Source: Diphasiastrum complanatum (taxonomy: Eukaryota; Streptophyta; Lycopodiopsida; Lycopodiales; Lycopodiaceae). Taken from it: a stretch of 64,000 nt of DNA. The position numbers and the translations under genes were made by a program. The notes under the pieces were generated by a model. The model worked only from the letters and a program-made list of their open reading frames with translations, did not search any database and was not told the origin of the DNA. Location of the stretch: contig CM055109.1 of the NCBI GenBank assembly GCA_029204225.1, positions 566,958 through 630,957 of the forward strand, given 5' to 3'. Below, in pieces: positions 20,890 to 32,889 of this stretch; the first letter of the stretch is position 1, and every line of letters begins with the position of its first letter.

Positions 20890-22315
20890 TGCTCAATTTC
20901 TGCCTTTGAGAAGAAACTTTTATTATTAACTTCATTCCTATTTTCAGGGAAATACAATTTGTAGCTTTACTATTCATTAAAAAGTTTAGACCATAATATT
21001 TGTCACTAAAACTATGAAGTAGATGTACTATACATGCAAACCAGAGTGGTGCCTAAAAGTTCTCATAAGAGTTGCAATGAAAACACACTATCGACATCTA
21101 GGGTAGAATGTCAAAACTATAACCATAAATGCGCCCAAGAAGTGCTTAGAAGAGTATGCACTAGCTAGCAAGCATGTATGAGTACAATTTTTGCATGCAA
21201 CATTTATAGTCCCAATTTTTGCATGAGAGAATCTATATTCCCAATAGAGCTCAACGCATTAATCATTGTAGATTGGATTCACTTGTACAACAATCGTGTC
21301 TCATGGTCAATTATTGAGCAATGATCTTATTCGCAACAAAGCTATGCATCTTGTTAGTGTCATTTTCGCTTTTGAGGTTTGAAGTTATAAGAACAAACAA
21401 ATAAAAAACATGACAATCATTGAGGTACATAATTCTATTCCACATGATTAATATGCAAGAACAAGTAGCATAAACGTTTTTCCAACATTCAACTCTTAAG
21501 TCATGATTCACTTATAGTTTATCAACCTACTTTAGTCCATTGGGAGAACATGCTTGGAGATACTATGGACACAAGTAATGTGCTTGTGGACTCCATGATC
21601 TCAAGAAAGGGTTCGATTAAAAGGCATGATCTTGCTTCATCCATTTTTATATCGCTATGGTATTATTTTTTGGAAAATAGATATACTACTGATGCTATCA
21701 TGCACCAAAACAAATGTAAGAATAGAGAGTTTAGGCCACACTATGCACATCATCTAGTGACGGTAGTTTATAAACTCAAGATCCATTCTTGGTCATCTCA
21801 AATGACACTGGGTACTACCTAGGAACAAATATTATGATACCAAGTTCATCAATTTCTATAGAATATTTGTAAGCTAAAGATGTGGAGATTGACATGCAAA
21901 GAGTTGGAGTTGATGGTTAGGGTTTGGACATCCAGATATAAATGGGGTGTGGTCTTTGTCCATCCATACCAAGAGCCAAGAAAGTCCACAAAAAACGTTA
22001 ACTAAGTTCTTGAGAATGAAGGGGCCTGCAACCTCACTAGAAAAGAAGAGATTGTAAGCTAGGCGAGTACTTAAGGAAAAATAGCGAGGGATTGGAAAAA
22101 GGCACATGACAAGGTGGGTTTTTTGTAGTTGCTAATCACTATGCCCAATCACCCTTATTCAAAAGTAGTTGTACAAAATTTGTGAGGGAGCGAACGTCAT
22201 TGATTGCTACAAAAAATCATCTCAATCTTTTTCCTATATAAATCTTGTTAGGCATGCCACACAGGGTGACTATCAATTGAAAGTATTAACAATTTTTACC
22301 AAGGCCAAACCTTAA
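20890..22315. other. Non-coding duplicated DNA, no gene recognised
   Basis: Aligns with 62,105-63,485 throughout with small indels. No long open frame is conserved between the copies, arguing against a coding role. Confidence 0.6.
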
Positions 22316-22319
22316 GTGT

Positions 22320-22410
22320 GTCGCATGAACATGTAGACCAAGATTTGAGCTTGAGCCTCCATTGTGATAGTTACCACTCTTATCCAACTCATCTATGATG
22401 GGGGACATTA
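22320..22410 (-). mobile_element. tRNA-derived SINE remnant, copy 1
   Basis: Minus strand: GAGTTGGATAAGAGTGGTAA (A-box-like) followed by AAGCTCAAATCTTGGTCTAC (B-box-like). Shares the CTCAAATCYTGGTCTAC phrase with the SINE at 19,845-19,955. Also present in the second copy at 63,490-63,580. Confidence 0.55.
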
Positions 22411-23390
22411 TCTCAATCTTTGAAAATCATATACTCATAACCATAGTACTAAGGAAGGATGGCAAAGAAATCCGAATAATCGACAGTAATCATTCAAGAA
22501 ACAAGTGTTAGATGCAAGGTGTTAGGTCCTTTTCTCAACAAGGTTGTACAAGAATAGGAGGGCACCAAGTGATGAGTCATATGTTCGATCCTAGGGATAT
22601 TGCTCAACTAGAATGTGCTCCTTGCTCTTGAATAGGATTGTAGCAAAGGCTTGTACCTTCAAAATGCATAGGTCCACAAATGTTTGTACATAAGCTTTAG
22701 TTTGAAGTATACCACTTCACCCAAAGTCCCTTCTTCCACGTAGAGGAACTATCTTTCTCTCTTTATGGCCAACAACAAGAGATATTGGATCATAATTTGG
22801 TCCAAGAGGTTAAAAAAAGACATGAAGGGCATGTGTTGCATTGTCTTCATATGTTTCTAGTAGGGACAAATTGTCATTTGGCCTCTTTAGTCTTTCTTTA
22901 GTAAACTCTACGTGTCCATTTTGACTCTACTAGAACCTGCTTCTTAGCCTTACAAGACGAGCTAGCCGCAAGATGTTGATTCAAAATATTGTTGCAAAGT
23001 CTCTCTTAAGAGGTCAACACACGGTTACTAGCTATTTAAGCCTCGTACCCTTGTAGTATTGACACAAGATATGCCTTTCGCAAGTTCTATTTGCTCTAGT
23101 GGAAAAAATCAAACACAAGGCATTTGATTATCAAAGGGTTCTCAAGGAGTGACCCAAGAAAGTGAATGCTATAACATTTAAAAGGAATGCTACTTATTTC
23201 CCTTCGTGGTTGTCTTGTACTTTTATATTTTAAGGATTATACAATGGATGAAGTGGATGTAGTGCTACCGAGGTGCAAGGAAATATAAAGATATGTAAAA
23301 GGCTTAGAGTATTCTTCTTGCATTTTGTTTTTACATTTAGCACGATTTATATGTACATGAACAATTTTTGACAAATGCAAATGTTTTGTT

Positions 23391-23392
23391 TG

Positions 23393-23423
<31 letters not shown>
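23391..23423 (+). repeat. (GT)n microsatellite
   Basis: About 14 GT dinucleotides directly before the coiled-coil fragment. Confidence 0.9.
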
Positions 23424-23424
<1 letters not shown>

Positions 23425-23427
23425 TCC

Positions 23428-23970
23428 AAAAATAATAGAGGAGAAAGCGTCAATAGAGAAACAAAGTTCAAAGATGGGCAATCAAAATACTTTGATGGGG
23501 TAGAAGTTAATCCAGGTCAACAAAGAACTGCAGGTTACAAAGCAGCACAAAGAGAAATCAGTAGCGGACATCAAAGTTGCTAAGAGGAATGAAGATGTAT
23601 TGTAGAGGTATGTGGGCAAACTGTGAGAGACTTTAACAAATGCCCAAGGACAACTTGACAAGGCTGTCATGGAGGCAAAACAACAATTGTCGATTCCCTA
23701 GGGATAGGTGGATATGGCACAGCTTGAAAGGAAAAAAATATTTAAAAAATTGGATGTTGTGGCCATTGAACATGATAACTTGCTCCATACTCCAATACTA
23801 GATAGGCTAGTTTCTCAACATGAGATAAACTACCTGATCCACAGAGTTGATACTTACAAATCAGCTTTGTTGGACTTTCAGACAAGATTTGATTCATATA
23901 AGTTGATGGCCATGCAAGTGTTGAAAATGCAGCAAATAAACTCTAATAAAAATTTAAAATGATGGAGGAA
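23428..23970 (+). pseudogene. Degenerate copy of the coiled-coil reading frame seen at 46,833-48,739
   Basis: Translation from 23,428 gives IEEKASIEKQSSKMGNQNTL, KLIQVNKELQVTKQHKEKSV, ADIKVAKRNEDVL, QGQLDKAVMEAKQQ and MAQLERKKIFKKLDVV, ending DTYKSALLDFQTRFDS. Line by line this matches the C-terminal half of the frame near 48,215-48,690: GTKNTLISQKVIQISRELTN, AKQHKAKSEADLKKANE, DKVDKAVQDSK, LATLEREQLQGELD and TDHTALVGFQ. Stops interrupt it. The sequence is rich in charged residues and Leu at heptad-like spacing, as in coiled coils. No pol domain adjoins it. Function unknown. Confidence 0.65.
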
Positions 23971-24179
23971 GCACCTTGAATGGATCCAATTGAGATCCTA
24001 TAGCTAAAACACCAACCAATTTAGTGTTTCCTAGCTTCACCTTGGCTTGAACTCCACTTGAAGGCTCAAATTCATGCAATTCCCTTCACACATGTGAAAG
24101 TACGGACTGCCACAGGCAGAGTACAATACCTAAGCTTCCAAATCAATCTCACAAATCCGAACTAATCACTTGCTTGGAT

Positions 24180-25358
24180 ATGTGAGCCTTGTTGGCTCCA
24201 TCCTTACCCTTGATGATCTTCTAGGTGTGATAGGTTGACTTGGTTCAAGCTCCTCATTAGGATCCTCCTCAAAATCAAGATCATCTTGATTCTCGACCAA
24301 TATCCTCTTGATTGTTGTGATGATTGAGCCATGATCAAGCTTCTACATCTTGTATTCATCAAAGATTACATCTCTAGACATGACAAACTTATCCAAGGAT
24401 GGAATATATACCTTGCTTGAGTTGCCATACCCGAGCATGATCCCCTTTGTTGATGATGGATCCTCCTTTGTCCTTGTCTCCAAAGGTTCATGCATATATC
24501 AAGTGCATCCAAAGACTTTCAAGTGCTTAAGCTTAGGCTTTCTTCCATACAAAACTTCATAAGGAGTTTTACCATCAATAGATCTACATGAGACTCTATT
24601 GATCAAATAGTTGGCACAAGTAAGTGACTCACCCCAAAATGGCTTTGGCAAGCATGCATCTAATCTCAAGGCTTTAAAGCACTTACATAATGTTCTATTT
24701 CTCCTCTCGACCACCCCATTTTTTTGAGGTGTGTAGGAACAAGATAGCTCATTTTTTATTCCCTCTTCCTCACAAAGATCTTTAAACTTATTGGACATGT
24801 ACTCTCCTCCATTATCACTTCTAAAGATCTTTATGCTTTGATTATGATGCTTCTCAACAAAAGTTTTGAACTTGACAAAGGTTTCATAAATTTGAGCCTT
24901 GGAAGAAAGTAGGAAAACCCAACAATATCTTGAGAAGTCATCTATGAAATTACAAACATTGAAGCTCCACCATTTGACTTAGTGCTAGCAAAGTGAACAT
25001 CCGAATGAATTAGCTCAAGAGGATGAGATGTTTTGGATATAGAACTTGAAAAAGCCTTCTGATGTGCCTTGGATAGTGCACATGCTTCATAAACCTTTTC
25101 CTTCTTAGCTAAGGACCTTGGAAGTCCTAAGGCAAGCCCCTCCTTGCACATAGCCTCCATTGAACTTGGATTGAGTCAAAGTTCAAAACTTGACAACTTG
25201 TCCCCCTCAGCTAGCATCACAACATTGGTGTCAACAAAAGCATCTAACTTGTAAAGCTTTCCAAGTCTAGTGCCTTTAGCAATAAATTTGCCTTTCTTCT
25301 TTATGTAACAATCATTTGAAATGAATTACACACAAAAGCCATATCAATACCATTTGCC
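24180..25358 (-). pseudogene. copia E: protease end, GAG-pre-integrase and integrase
   Basis: Minus strand: protease tail and linker (25,358-25,170), GAG-pre-integrase (EACALSKAHQKAF, HPLELIHSDVHF, 25,110-24,990) and integrase (MSNKFKDLCEEEGIKNELSC, SYTPQKNGVVERRNRTLC, FWGESLTCANYLINRV, KTPYEVLYGRKPKLKHLKVF, 24,798-24,499). The C-terminus ends with TPRRSSRVRMEPTRLTY near 24,190. RT is missing. Its upstream neighbour, the end of protease, lies at 27,682-27,745 beyond copia G, which split it. Frames shift near 25,060 and 24,900. Confidence 0.8.
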
Positions 25359-26484
25359 TGTTGGATTTATCTCCTCTACTCTCCTAAATCCTATGTTAAT
25401 TTGCCTCCATTCATGCTACTGTATTTTACTTGTGTTGTCGCACAATCTGCATATTTACATGTAAAATAAGATAGGCGAAAAAGATGACACTGTGTTTTTA
25501 CACGTGATTTGTGATAGGCGAAAAAGGCGACACTGCCCTACAAATGCTAAAGGTACCCTGTGAATCAGTTTTTGAGGCATTTGTCAGAGTGTCGCGTTTT
25601 TCGCATTTTCATCAACATTAATTTCAGTGAAGGCTGACGTCGCGGCCTTCTCACGCTCATCCCATGCACTGTGCAATCAGATCTGACAACGACATTAGCC
25701 CCCCACGATCTCCCACAGACAGCACAACCACTTTTGTACTTTTTTCATCTGCACACTTGTAACAGATTATGTATATATCGAATACCATCTATGTATTCAG
25801 TGTGTGAAGCAATACAAAGTATCAGAACGACATCAGAATAGAATAGAAGAGACAGAACAAAACATCATTGATAATCAGAGATAGACATTGTAGACATTTT
25901 CGCGCATCGATTCTTTTCTTCCAGATGTATTGTCAGTAAAAGGTTTATCACCTTTACAAATTGTATGATTAGCTTCATGAAGCATGCGGTTACGTCCGCT
26001 ATTGTTTTGTGCTCACCTGCATTATTGACCTGTATATTTTGTTATACTTAATATGATTACAGCTCTGTTTGTTCTACGTTCAGATTTGAGTCAATATTGC
26101 AATGCTTTTCTACATTCTTTTTGACTTTCTTAATACTTAATCTGGTAGTATGCTCTTCGCAAATTATTATTAGTCTAGCTGTTTGCGACTAATATTTAGT
26201 CTAGCTTGTGGCGATTAATTCAAACCGATTATCAGTCTTGCTCTTCGTGATAATTCGCGATAAATTATCTGTCTGATGTTTTGATGCTTAATGTTTGGCT
26301 ACGTAATCAGCTTGAACGTGATTTCCATCACTAATGTTCTGTTCGAGTCTGATAGGCATAGTCATGCTTAAGGAAAGAGTGATAACTTATTCCGCTGTGC
26401 ACCAACATTCTCCATTCGAGTTCGCTTCTTTTCGTGTTCATTTCTTTTCGACTTATCTTCGTTTCACACCCTTCTTTCCCGACA
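25359..26484 (+). repeat. 5' LTR of copia G
   Basis: Starts TGTTGGATTTATCTCC and ends GACA before the primer-binding site. About 1.1 kb. Its first half has words such as GGCGAAAAAGGCGACACTG and GTGTCGCGTTTTTCGCATTT; its second half recurs in direct orientation at 27,090-27,676. Confidence 0.75.
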
Positions 26485-26496
26485 TGGTATCAGAGC
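26485..26496 (+). other. Primer-binding site of copia G
   Basis: TGGTATCAGAGC, complementary to initiator tRNA-Met, directly after the LTR. Confidence 0.85.
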
Positions 26497-26639
26497 TATT
26501 TCTGTAGCCTGATAAGCTTCCAGAGAAACAAGACTCTACTAGCCGATAGAGTAATTGTCTTCTTCTTCTGTAATTTAGCACCAGATTTTCATACTTAAGT
26601 CAATGATAGTTATCCCTATCACCTAGACTAATCTTTCAC

Positions 26640-26717
26640 ATGGATTCCCAAGGGAAAGCCAGTCCTATCATGGACAAGCTTGATGGAGCCAATTACCATC
26701 TGTGAAAATTTAAGATG
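26640..26717 (+). pseudogene. copia G gag stub
   Basis: MDSQGKASPIMDKLDGANYH, then L-stop-KFKM: the usual WKFKM Trp is TGA at 26,703-26,705. The frame ends at the inverted LTR segment. Confidence 0.7.
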
Positions 26718-27676
26718 ATATTCTATTCTGATGTTGTTCAGATACTCTATATTGCTTCACACATTGAATACGCAGATGATATTCGATATATACATAATCT
26801 GTCACAGGTGTGCAGATGAAGAAAGTACAAAAGTGGTTGTGCTGTCTGTGGGAGATCGTGGGTGGCTGCTGTTGTTGTCAAATCTGATTGCACAGTGCAT
26901 GGGATGAGCGTGAGCAGGTCGCGACGTCAGCCTTCCTGAAATTAACATTGATGAAAATGCAAAAAATGCACACTCTAACAAATGCCTTAAAAACTGATTT
27001 ATAGGATACCTTTAGCATTTGTAGGGCAATGTCGTCTTTTTCGCCTGTCACAAATCATGTGTAAAAACACAGTGTCGTCTTTTTCGCACGTTTTCACGCA
27101 TCAGTTCTTTTCTTCCAGATGTGTTGTCAGTAATAGGTTTATCACCTTTACAGATTGTATGATTAGCTTCATGAAGCACGTGGTTATGTCCACTATTGTT
27201 TTGTGCTCACCTACATTATTGACCTGTATACTTAATCTGATTACAACTCTGTTTGTTTTGCATTCAGATTTGAGTCAATATTGCAATGCTTTTCTACATT
27301 CTGTCTGACTTTCTTAATACTTAATTTGGTAGTCGTGAATTAATATTAGTCTAGCTATTCATGACTAATAGTTATTCTAGCTTGTGGTGACTAATTCGCA
27401 TTTGATTATCAGTCTAGATCTTCGTGAATAATTCGTGACTGATAATTCACGACAAATTATCTGTCTGATGTTTTGATGCTTAATGTTTGGCTACGTAATC
27501 AGCTTGAACGTGATTTCCATCACTAATGTTCTGTTCGAGTCTGATAAGCATAGCCATGCTTAAGGAAAGAGTGATAACTTATTTCGCTATGCACGAACAT
27601 TCTCCATTCGAGTTCGCTTCTTTTCATGTTCGTTTCTTTTTTAGTTATCTTCGTTTCACACCCCTCTATCCTGACT
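26718..27676 (+). repeat. 3' LTR of copia G with inverted first half
   Basis: 26,718-27,088 is the reverse complement of 25,450-25,845 (for example AGTACAAAAGTGGTTGTGCT here against AGCACAACCACTTTTGTACT there). 27,090-27,676 is the direct copy of 25,900-26,484. The last base before the target duplication is T rather than the expected A. Confidence 0.7.
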
Positions 27677-27681
27677 TTGCC

Positions 27682-27745
27682 CAACACTAAGTAGATTCTT
27701 AGTGATGCTAGGAATGTACAAAACTCCATTAACATTGACCCTTTT
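27682..27745 (-). pseudogene. Detached protease end of copia E
   Basis: Minus strand NGVLYIPSITKNLLSVGQ, the conserved last block of copia protease, continuing across copia G into 25,358 and downward. On its other side lies copia F. Confidence 0.7.
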
Positions 27746-27749
27746 TGAG

Positions 27750-29867
27750 GACCCTAGCACCCAGCTTCTTCCTCTTCTTATCTAGTATGTGTGCATATGC
27801 TACACATCCGAAGATCCGAACATGAGCCAAATTCGGCCTACTTTTCCACCATACCTCATGTGGGGTAGTGTGAGCAATGTTCGACTTGCCTGTCCTGTTC
27901 TGTAGGTAGGTGGTTGTAGCTACTGCCTTAGCCCATAGTGACCTTGATGCCTTGGAGTAGGCCATCACAGATCTTGCAGCTTCCATGAGAGTTCTATTTT
28001 TCCTCTCAGCTACACCATTATGCTGTGGTGTGTAGACTGTTGTCTTCCTATGAAGGATGTCTCGATTTTTACAAAAATTGGTAAATCGGTTGGAGATATA
28101 TTCTCCTCCTTTGTCAGATCTTATCTGCTTGACTTTCTTCTCCATCCACTTCTCAGCCCAGTTCACATATTTTGTAAACTTGTCAAGAGCTTCAGATTTG
28201 TTATGGATGAAGTACACAATAGCAAACGTACTGTAATCTTCAATAAAGGTGACGTAGTGTCTTGATCCTCCTACAGAGAGTACATCAAAGGGTCCGCAGA
28301 TGTCTGAGTGTATTAGCTCCAGAAGTTCTATCGCTCTGAAGGAATCCTTTGTGAAAGGTGTACGTGACATCTTCACTTTGTTGTATGTGTCATAGGGTGT
28401 CAGGTTTGCATCTTTGATGCTCACTCTGGTGAATGCATTGTTCTGGCTTGCTTTGTACAACGCCATTGGGTTCATTGGCATAGTCTTCTATGCCATAGAA
28501 CGTCCATAGACTCACGAACTTGAAGATCCTACTCCGTCGGTAGGCGTACATATGTTTTCTCTTTGTCAGCCTTGTGTGATGAGTGTACTGATGCTTGCAT
28601 CAATCACATTGCATGTCTGATCTGTGAATGTCACATGCATGTCTGCGTCTGCTATCTTTGCAACTGCTAGTAGATCTTTCTGCAGTGTTGGCACATACAG
28701 GACATCGTCTAGTCTTATGTCTCTACCATTAGTGTCGAGCCAAAGTGCGTCAGTGTCACTCACCTCGTGTCGATATCCATCTCCTAGAATGATGTATATG
28801 GAGGAGTCGATTTGTCGAAAGCCGACGATCATCTGCCTTGTCGTCACAAAGTGTGACATAGCTCCTAATTCAAGAACTATGTATTGAACATCGAACTGTG
28901 ATGTAGCACATATATCAGTGCAGAGATAGGTAGTAGGATTTCTACTAGCTCAATCTCCAGCCATCTTTGAGAATTCGGGCTCCTCCACATATGATGTGTT
29001 GTTCGTGCTTTTCTTTCTGCTCTGTGTCTTCTTGTTTCTTGGATTGTCATAGCAATCCATGGCTGCATGACCTTTCTTGTGACAATGTATGCACTCAATC
29101 TTTGGATTCGACCAACATTTATCCACTGTGTGGCCGTCATGTCTTCATCTGTCACATGTCTTCTTATCGTTGCCTTGATGTCTGTTCTTTTCTTTCGATC
29201 TACCTTCTTGACTTTCCTGTTTCTGCTAGTTCTGATCTGGTCCGGTTGTCGACTCCCTCTTACAATAAACTTTTTTCTTCGACTGGTCTTTGTTGTCATA
29301 GAGAGCTTGATCAGACTCGTTCTTGTCATCGTAGTGCTCTCTGGCTTCGACTTCTTCCTTGATATCGATGACTGCCTTGTCGAAGGTCATTGTCGGATCT
29401 TTGGCCAGTAAGGTCTGGGTTGTCTGGAACGATTGTGGTAAGGAACGTAGCATGTAGCTAAGCTGCTTCTCTTGTGAGACTGCGTATTCTGCTCCAGCGT
29501 TATCTAGCGATAGGAACATGTTCTTCATCTTCCTGATGAAGCTTGTAAGATCTTTGCCATACCATCTTAGATAGGTAAGCTGATCCTCTAGATGCATTAT
29601 CTAATTTTGTGAAATCTATTGATGAGTGTATCCCACATCTCTCTGGCATTAGAGATTGATGTGAGGTCAAGGGTAATGTTGTCTTCGATGGAAAAGGAGA
29701 TGATTGCTACTGCTTTGTTGTTCTTCTCTTTCCATTCTCAAAGTTCTTTGCCTGTGTTAGCTAGCATCTCTTCGGTGCCATCCACCCACGACCATAACGC
29801 TTCTCTCTTAGGATGAGCGATGTCTTCACTTTCCAGGCAAGGAAGTTTGACCCGTCTGCTTCAATGT
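27750..29867 (-). pseudogene. copia F: gag, protease and integrase (broken)
   Basis: Minus strand. Gag (29,860-29,230) shows IEADGSNFLAWK, SISNAREMWDTLINRFHK and LTYLRWYGKDLTSFIRKMKN, then a zinc-knuckle region near 29,100 (C, C, H and C spaced as C-x2-C-x4-H-x4-C). Protease follows at 28,859-28,566 (IRLDDVLYVPTLQKDLLAVA). GAG-pre-integrase and the integrase core lie at 28,481-27,760 (ELLELIHSDICGPFDV, FIEDYSTFAIVYFI, IRSDKGGEYISNRF, YTPQHNGVAERKNRTLMEAA, HEVWWKSRPNLAHVRIFGC); D, D and E are all present. It is cut off in the integrase C-terminus by the copia E fragment. RT and RNase H are missing. Confidence 0.85.
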
Positions 29868-30630
29868 TGGGGGTATTCCCAACATATTGTAGATATATAA
29901 AATCGGAAAAGTAGAAATAGTTGCGAGGGTCATGGCATCATGCGTGTATAAGCCCATGGCCCAATGAGCACGCAAGTCAAGTTGTAAATAGAATAAAAGA
30001 CTTGGGCCTTATTGTTAATTAAATAAAACTTGAGGCCACAATGTCAAGTTAATAAACTTAGTATCATGTGATTTTCAATGTATTTTTTTAAAACCCTTGG
30101 ATTAGATTGGACCCAAAGTGAATTGTGTGGATTAGAGTCCATATTTTTAGGAGTAACCAATAGGATTTTGGGGCAAAGGCCTTCCCCATTGATAAAAAGA
30201 CACCATTTGTACATATTTTGCATGCTTAATGAGAAGGAGAAAACTCTACCATTTTGGAGAGAAGCATCCTCATTTGCTATTCCATACTTGCTAATGCTCT
30301 TTTGTGTGTTTGCTATTTTGCTTCCTAGTTTACATGTTTTTGGTTTGCATTGTTATTGAGCAAAATGAGCAAATAAGCTAACCTCTCCTCTCTCTCTATC
30401 TATCTCCCTCTTGCTCTACTTCTCTATTCTAATCTTCTATCTTTCTCCTTTCATCCTAGATCATGATGTATGTTTGTGGTTAGAGTTAGTGGGAGTAGTG
30501 AGGAAAAAGTAGGGAGCAAGTAATAGTAGCATCTTGCCTTAGTTAGACACCTATCCAGGGAACTAGCCCTCTTTGACAGGCGGAAAGGCTACTCACGACT
30601 ATATCTACACACCCTATAGTGGCGTCGTTG
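29868..30630 (+). repeat. Putative LTR with gypsy-type primer-binding site
   Basis: Begins TGTTGGGGGTATTCCCAACA at the exact point where copia F's gag stops. Near 30,613 a TGGCGTCGTTGCC word resembles the TGGCGCCGTTGCC site at 43,992. The 3' border is not a clean CA and no second copy is present. Tentative. Confidence 0.4.
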
Positions 30631-30939
30631 CCAGTGATATATTTTCACTAACTAATTTAGTTGCTTTTTTAGTTGTTTTTGCTTTTTTAGAGTGTTTTTA
30701 GGTGGATTTTGGGTAGAGTTAGCTTGTTTTCTGTATTTTTGTGTGCTTGGACTATTCACAGCTAGCAGAGCAGGTGTGAGAGGGTAGAGGAGGCCCCAAA
30801 CAACCTCTAAGGTCTTGACATCCAGCCAAAAACCTTGAAAAATCTATAAAAACACTCAAATCTATATTTTCGAGGGAAAAGAGACAGAACTCTCATCAGA
30901 TTTTGTTTTCTCCAAAACCAGTGGGAACCAACCTTTGCA

Positions 30940-31800
30940 TGATTGACAGCAGCTCCAGGGTACTATCCCAGACCTGCATAGAAGCCTGCGAGAGTTAGTT
31001 CCAAGCAGATCTTGAAAAATTAGAGAAAAACCATAAAAAATTCAAAACATCCTTGTAAAAAACCAAAAAAAATTCAGATATTCATAAGAACTCTCACAGA
31101 GCTCTCTAAAGTTCCATCTCTATGAGACTAGGGCACAAAGAAGCTTGCAAGAGTTAGTTCTCAGTCTAAGTGCCCTTGCGAAGGTTTCCAGTGAAAAAAG
31201 GACGGGAAAATCAACTAGAACCCTCGCAGACACCAAATTTTTTAGTTTTAGTGGCCAAGAACCTTTGCAGAGAATTTTGAAGTTCCATCTCAGTGAGACA
31301 AGGACACAGAAGAGCCTGCAAAGGTTAGTTTGATTCCAGTGAGCAGAAAATTGGATTTGAGTGCCTAAAAATCACTAAAATCAGAAGATCCATCAAATCC
31401 TCGCAGAAGTAACCTTCGCAGACTATTCCATTGGATTCATAATGTCATTTTACATAAGTGATGAAGTCTGCGAGAGTTAGTACAAAGTATTGGTGAAGAT
31501 CAAAGCAAAAAAGTGTTCTTGAACCCTTGTAGACAGTGAAAGTTAACCTTTGTAGAGATTTTTAGAGCTAGATCCATACTAGATACAAATCTTGTAAGCC
31601 CTACGAGAGTTACGTCTCAGTAATTTTTGAAAAAATTGAGTTTTTTTTTTGTAAAACAATAAAAGAACCTTCGCATGAGTAACCTTCGCAGACTAGATCA
31701 GTACTTAGATCTACACCAGATCCAGCTACTGTGAAAATCTCAGGCCAATCGGAGCAAGGATCAAAAAGTTATCAAGGAAAAACCACTGTAAGAGGTCTAA
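30940..31800 (+). repeat. Leader-type DNA with dispersed inverted motif
   Basis: Non-coding. CCTGCGAGAGTTAGTTCC-like and AACCTTTGCAGAGA or AACCTTCGCAGAC-like words recur about every 100-200 bp in alternating orientation (for example near 30,985, 31,255, 31,410, 31,465, 31,535 and 31,690). Confidence 0.5.
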
Positions 31801-31898
31801 AATCACGTATCAACCTATCTAATTGATCAGATCCCTTAAGATCCAGACTGAATTCCACTGTACCAGCAAGATCCAACATCCTTGGACTCTACCACCAA

Positions 31899-32110
31899 AT
31901 GAATCTGAGATCCGGACGATCAATTGCAAGAAGAACAATGAATCAAACACCAAATCTTCCCAAAGCAGTAGTTGTGCATATTGAGGCAGAACCAGAACCA
32001 GTGCCAATGGATCCAATGGGTCAACCTGTATCTGTCGCTCCCTTGCAAGTAGTCCGGAGGGCACCACATATGGTTATACCTAAATATGATGGGTCCAAGA
32101 TTGCATCCCG
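31899..32110 (+). pseudogene. Gypsy gag N-terminal fragment
   Basis: MNLRSGRSIARRTMNQTPNL leads to VVRRAPHMVIPKYDGSK, matching the Gag start at 34,196 (VRRAPHLDLPKYNG). It breaks off at 32,097. Confidence 0.5.
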
Positions 32111-32880
32111 ATTAGAAAAGGTCGATTAGAACTGGCCGGTTGGAACCAATTCTTTGAGGTTCGAACCGCCAGGAAAGGTTTGAATCGGAAAACGCTTCGA
32201 ACTTGGGTTTTTCATTCTTCAAAAAAGAGAGTCAAATATTCACTGTACATACTGCAGATACTTAATAGCTAAACAATTCCAATTTTCCTCTAAATTTACA
32301 GATATCAGGATTCAAGATAATCAGATCTCTTATGACCTGTTGTATCAAAAGTTAAAACACTGAACATAATGACCCAAGTTTAAGAGAAGTTAGACCTGTA
32401 GTAAGTTGTAACTTGTAACCATATCCTGGCCTCTAGGTAGAAGGATCTACTAAGTGCTCACTGCTTGCTAAGGAGACTCAGGACTGTGAGTGTGGAGTTG
32501 AAAGTTGGAACTTGTTACTTGACACTTGGAACTCAGGGTTTAGAAATTAGGAGCCTGGAGTATAACTAGATTTTGAGCTCAGAGGCTAGAGCTGAATCCT
32601 GATAATAGTTATTAGTGAGTCGTGACTACTAGCTAGTGACCACTGACCAGTCTGATACAATGATATGGATAAATTATAATGACAGGCTGCAGCTACTAGC
32701 TAGGTAGAGTCTAGAGTTAGGATCGTACTACGTAGGTACTAGGAGTTAGGACTGTAGATTGTAAATTGTAATTTTGTTTCAAAGTTGAAAGTTGAAGCTC
32801 AAACTTATTTGCAAATTGCAATGTCGAGATCGGAGAAAAGAATAAACAAGAAGGTTATGACAATGTTTGAGAAAAGATAA
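32111..32880. other. No gene recognised
   Basis: Low-complexity tracts of short repeated words (CTAGCTAGTGACCACTGACC, GGACTGTGAGTGTGGAG). No coding similarity. Confidence 0.4.
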
Positions 32881-32889
32881 ATGTTTGAC

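Larger units (their letters stand above)
14382..22815 (+). repeat. Segmental duplication, copy 1 (partner starts at 56,929)
   Basis: Direct-orientation homology with 56,929-64,000. It starts at AACCCTAGAAAGTGG in both and continues at least to 22,815 (GGTCCAAGAG), where the partner runs off the window. Differences mark later events: a LINE (about 14,785-16,478), a SINE (16,796-16,980), a deletion of the DNA equivalent to about 58,145-59,118, an insert at 19,345-19,700 and a 70-bp copia scrap (20,815-20,884). The right limit may extend past 23,000. Confidence 0.9.
25359..27676 (+). mobile_element. Ty1/copia element G, internally deleted, with rearranged 3' LTR
   Basis: Flanked by TTGCC at 25,354-25,358 and 27,677-27,681, a 5-bp target duplication as expected for copia. 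Contents: full 5' LTR, PBS, a 26-codon gag stub, then a 3' LTR whose first half is inverted. All of pol is gone. The target is the protease region of minus-strand copia E; removing G and one TTGCC brings E's two parts together. Confidence 0.75.

Noticed and set aside
30078-30359. 93-codon open frame with hydrophobic end
   Set aside because: Lies within LTR-like DNA, with no similarity and no conserved context.
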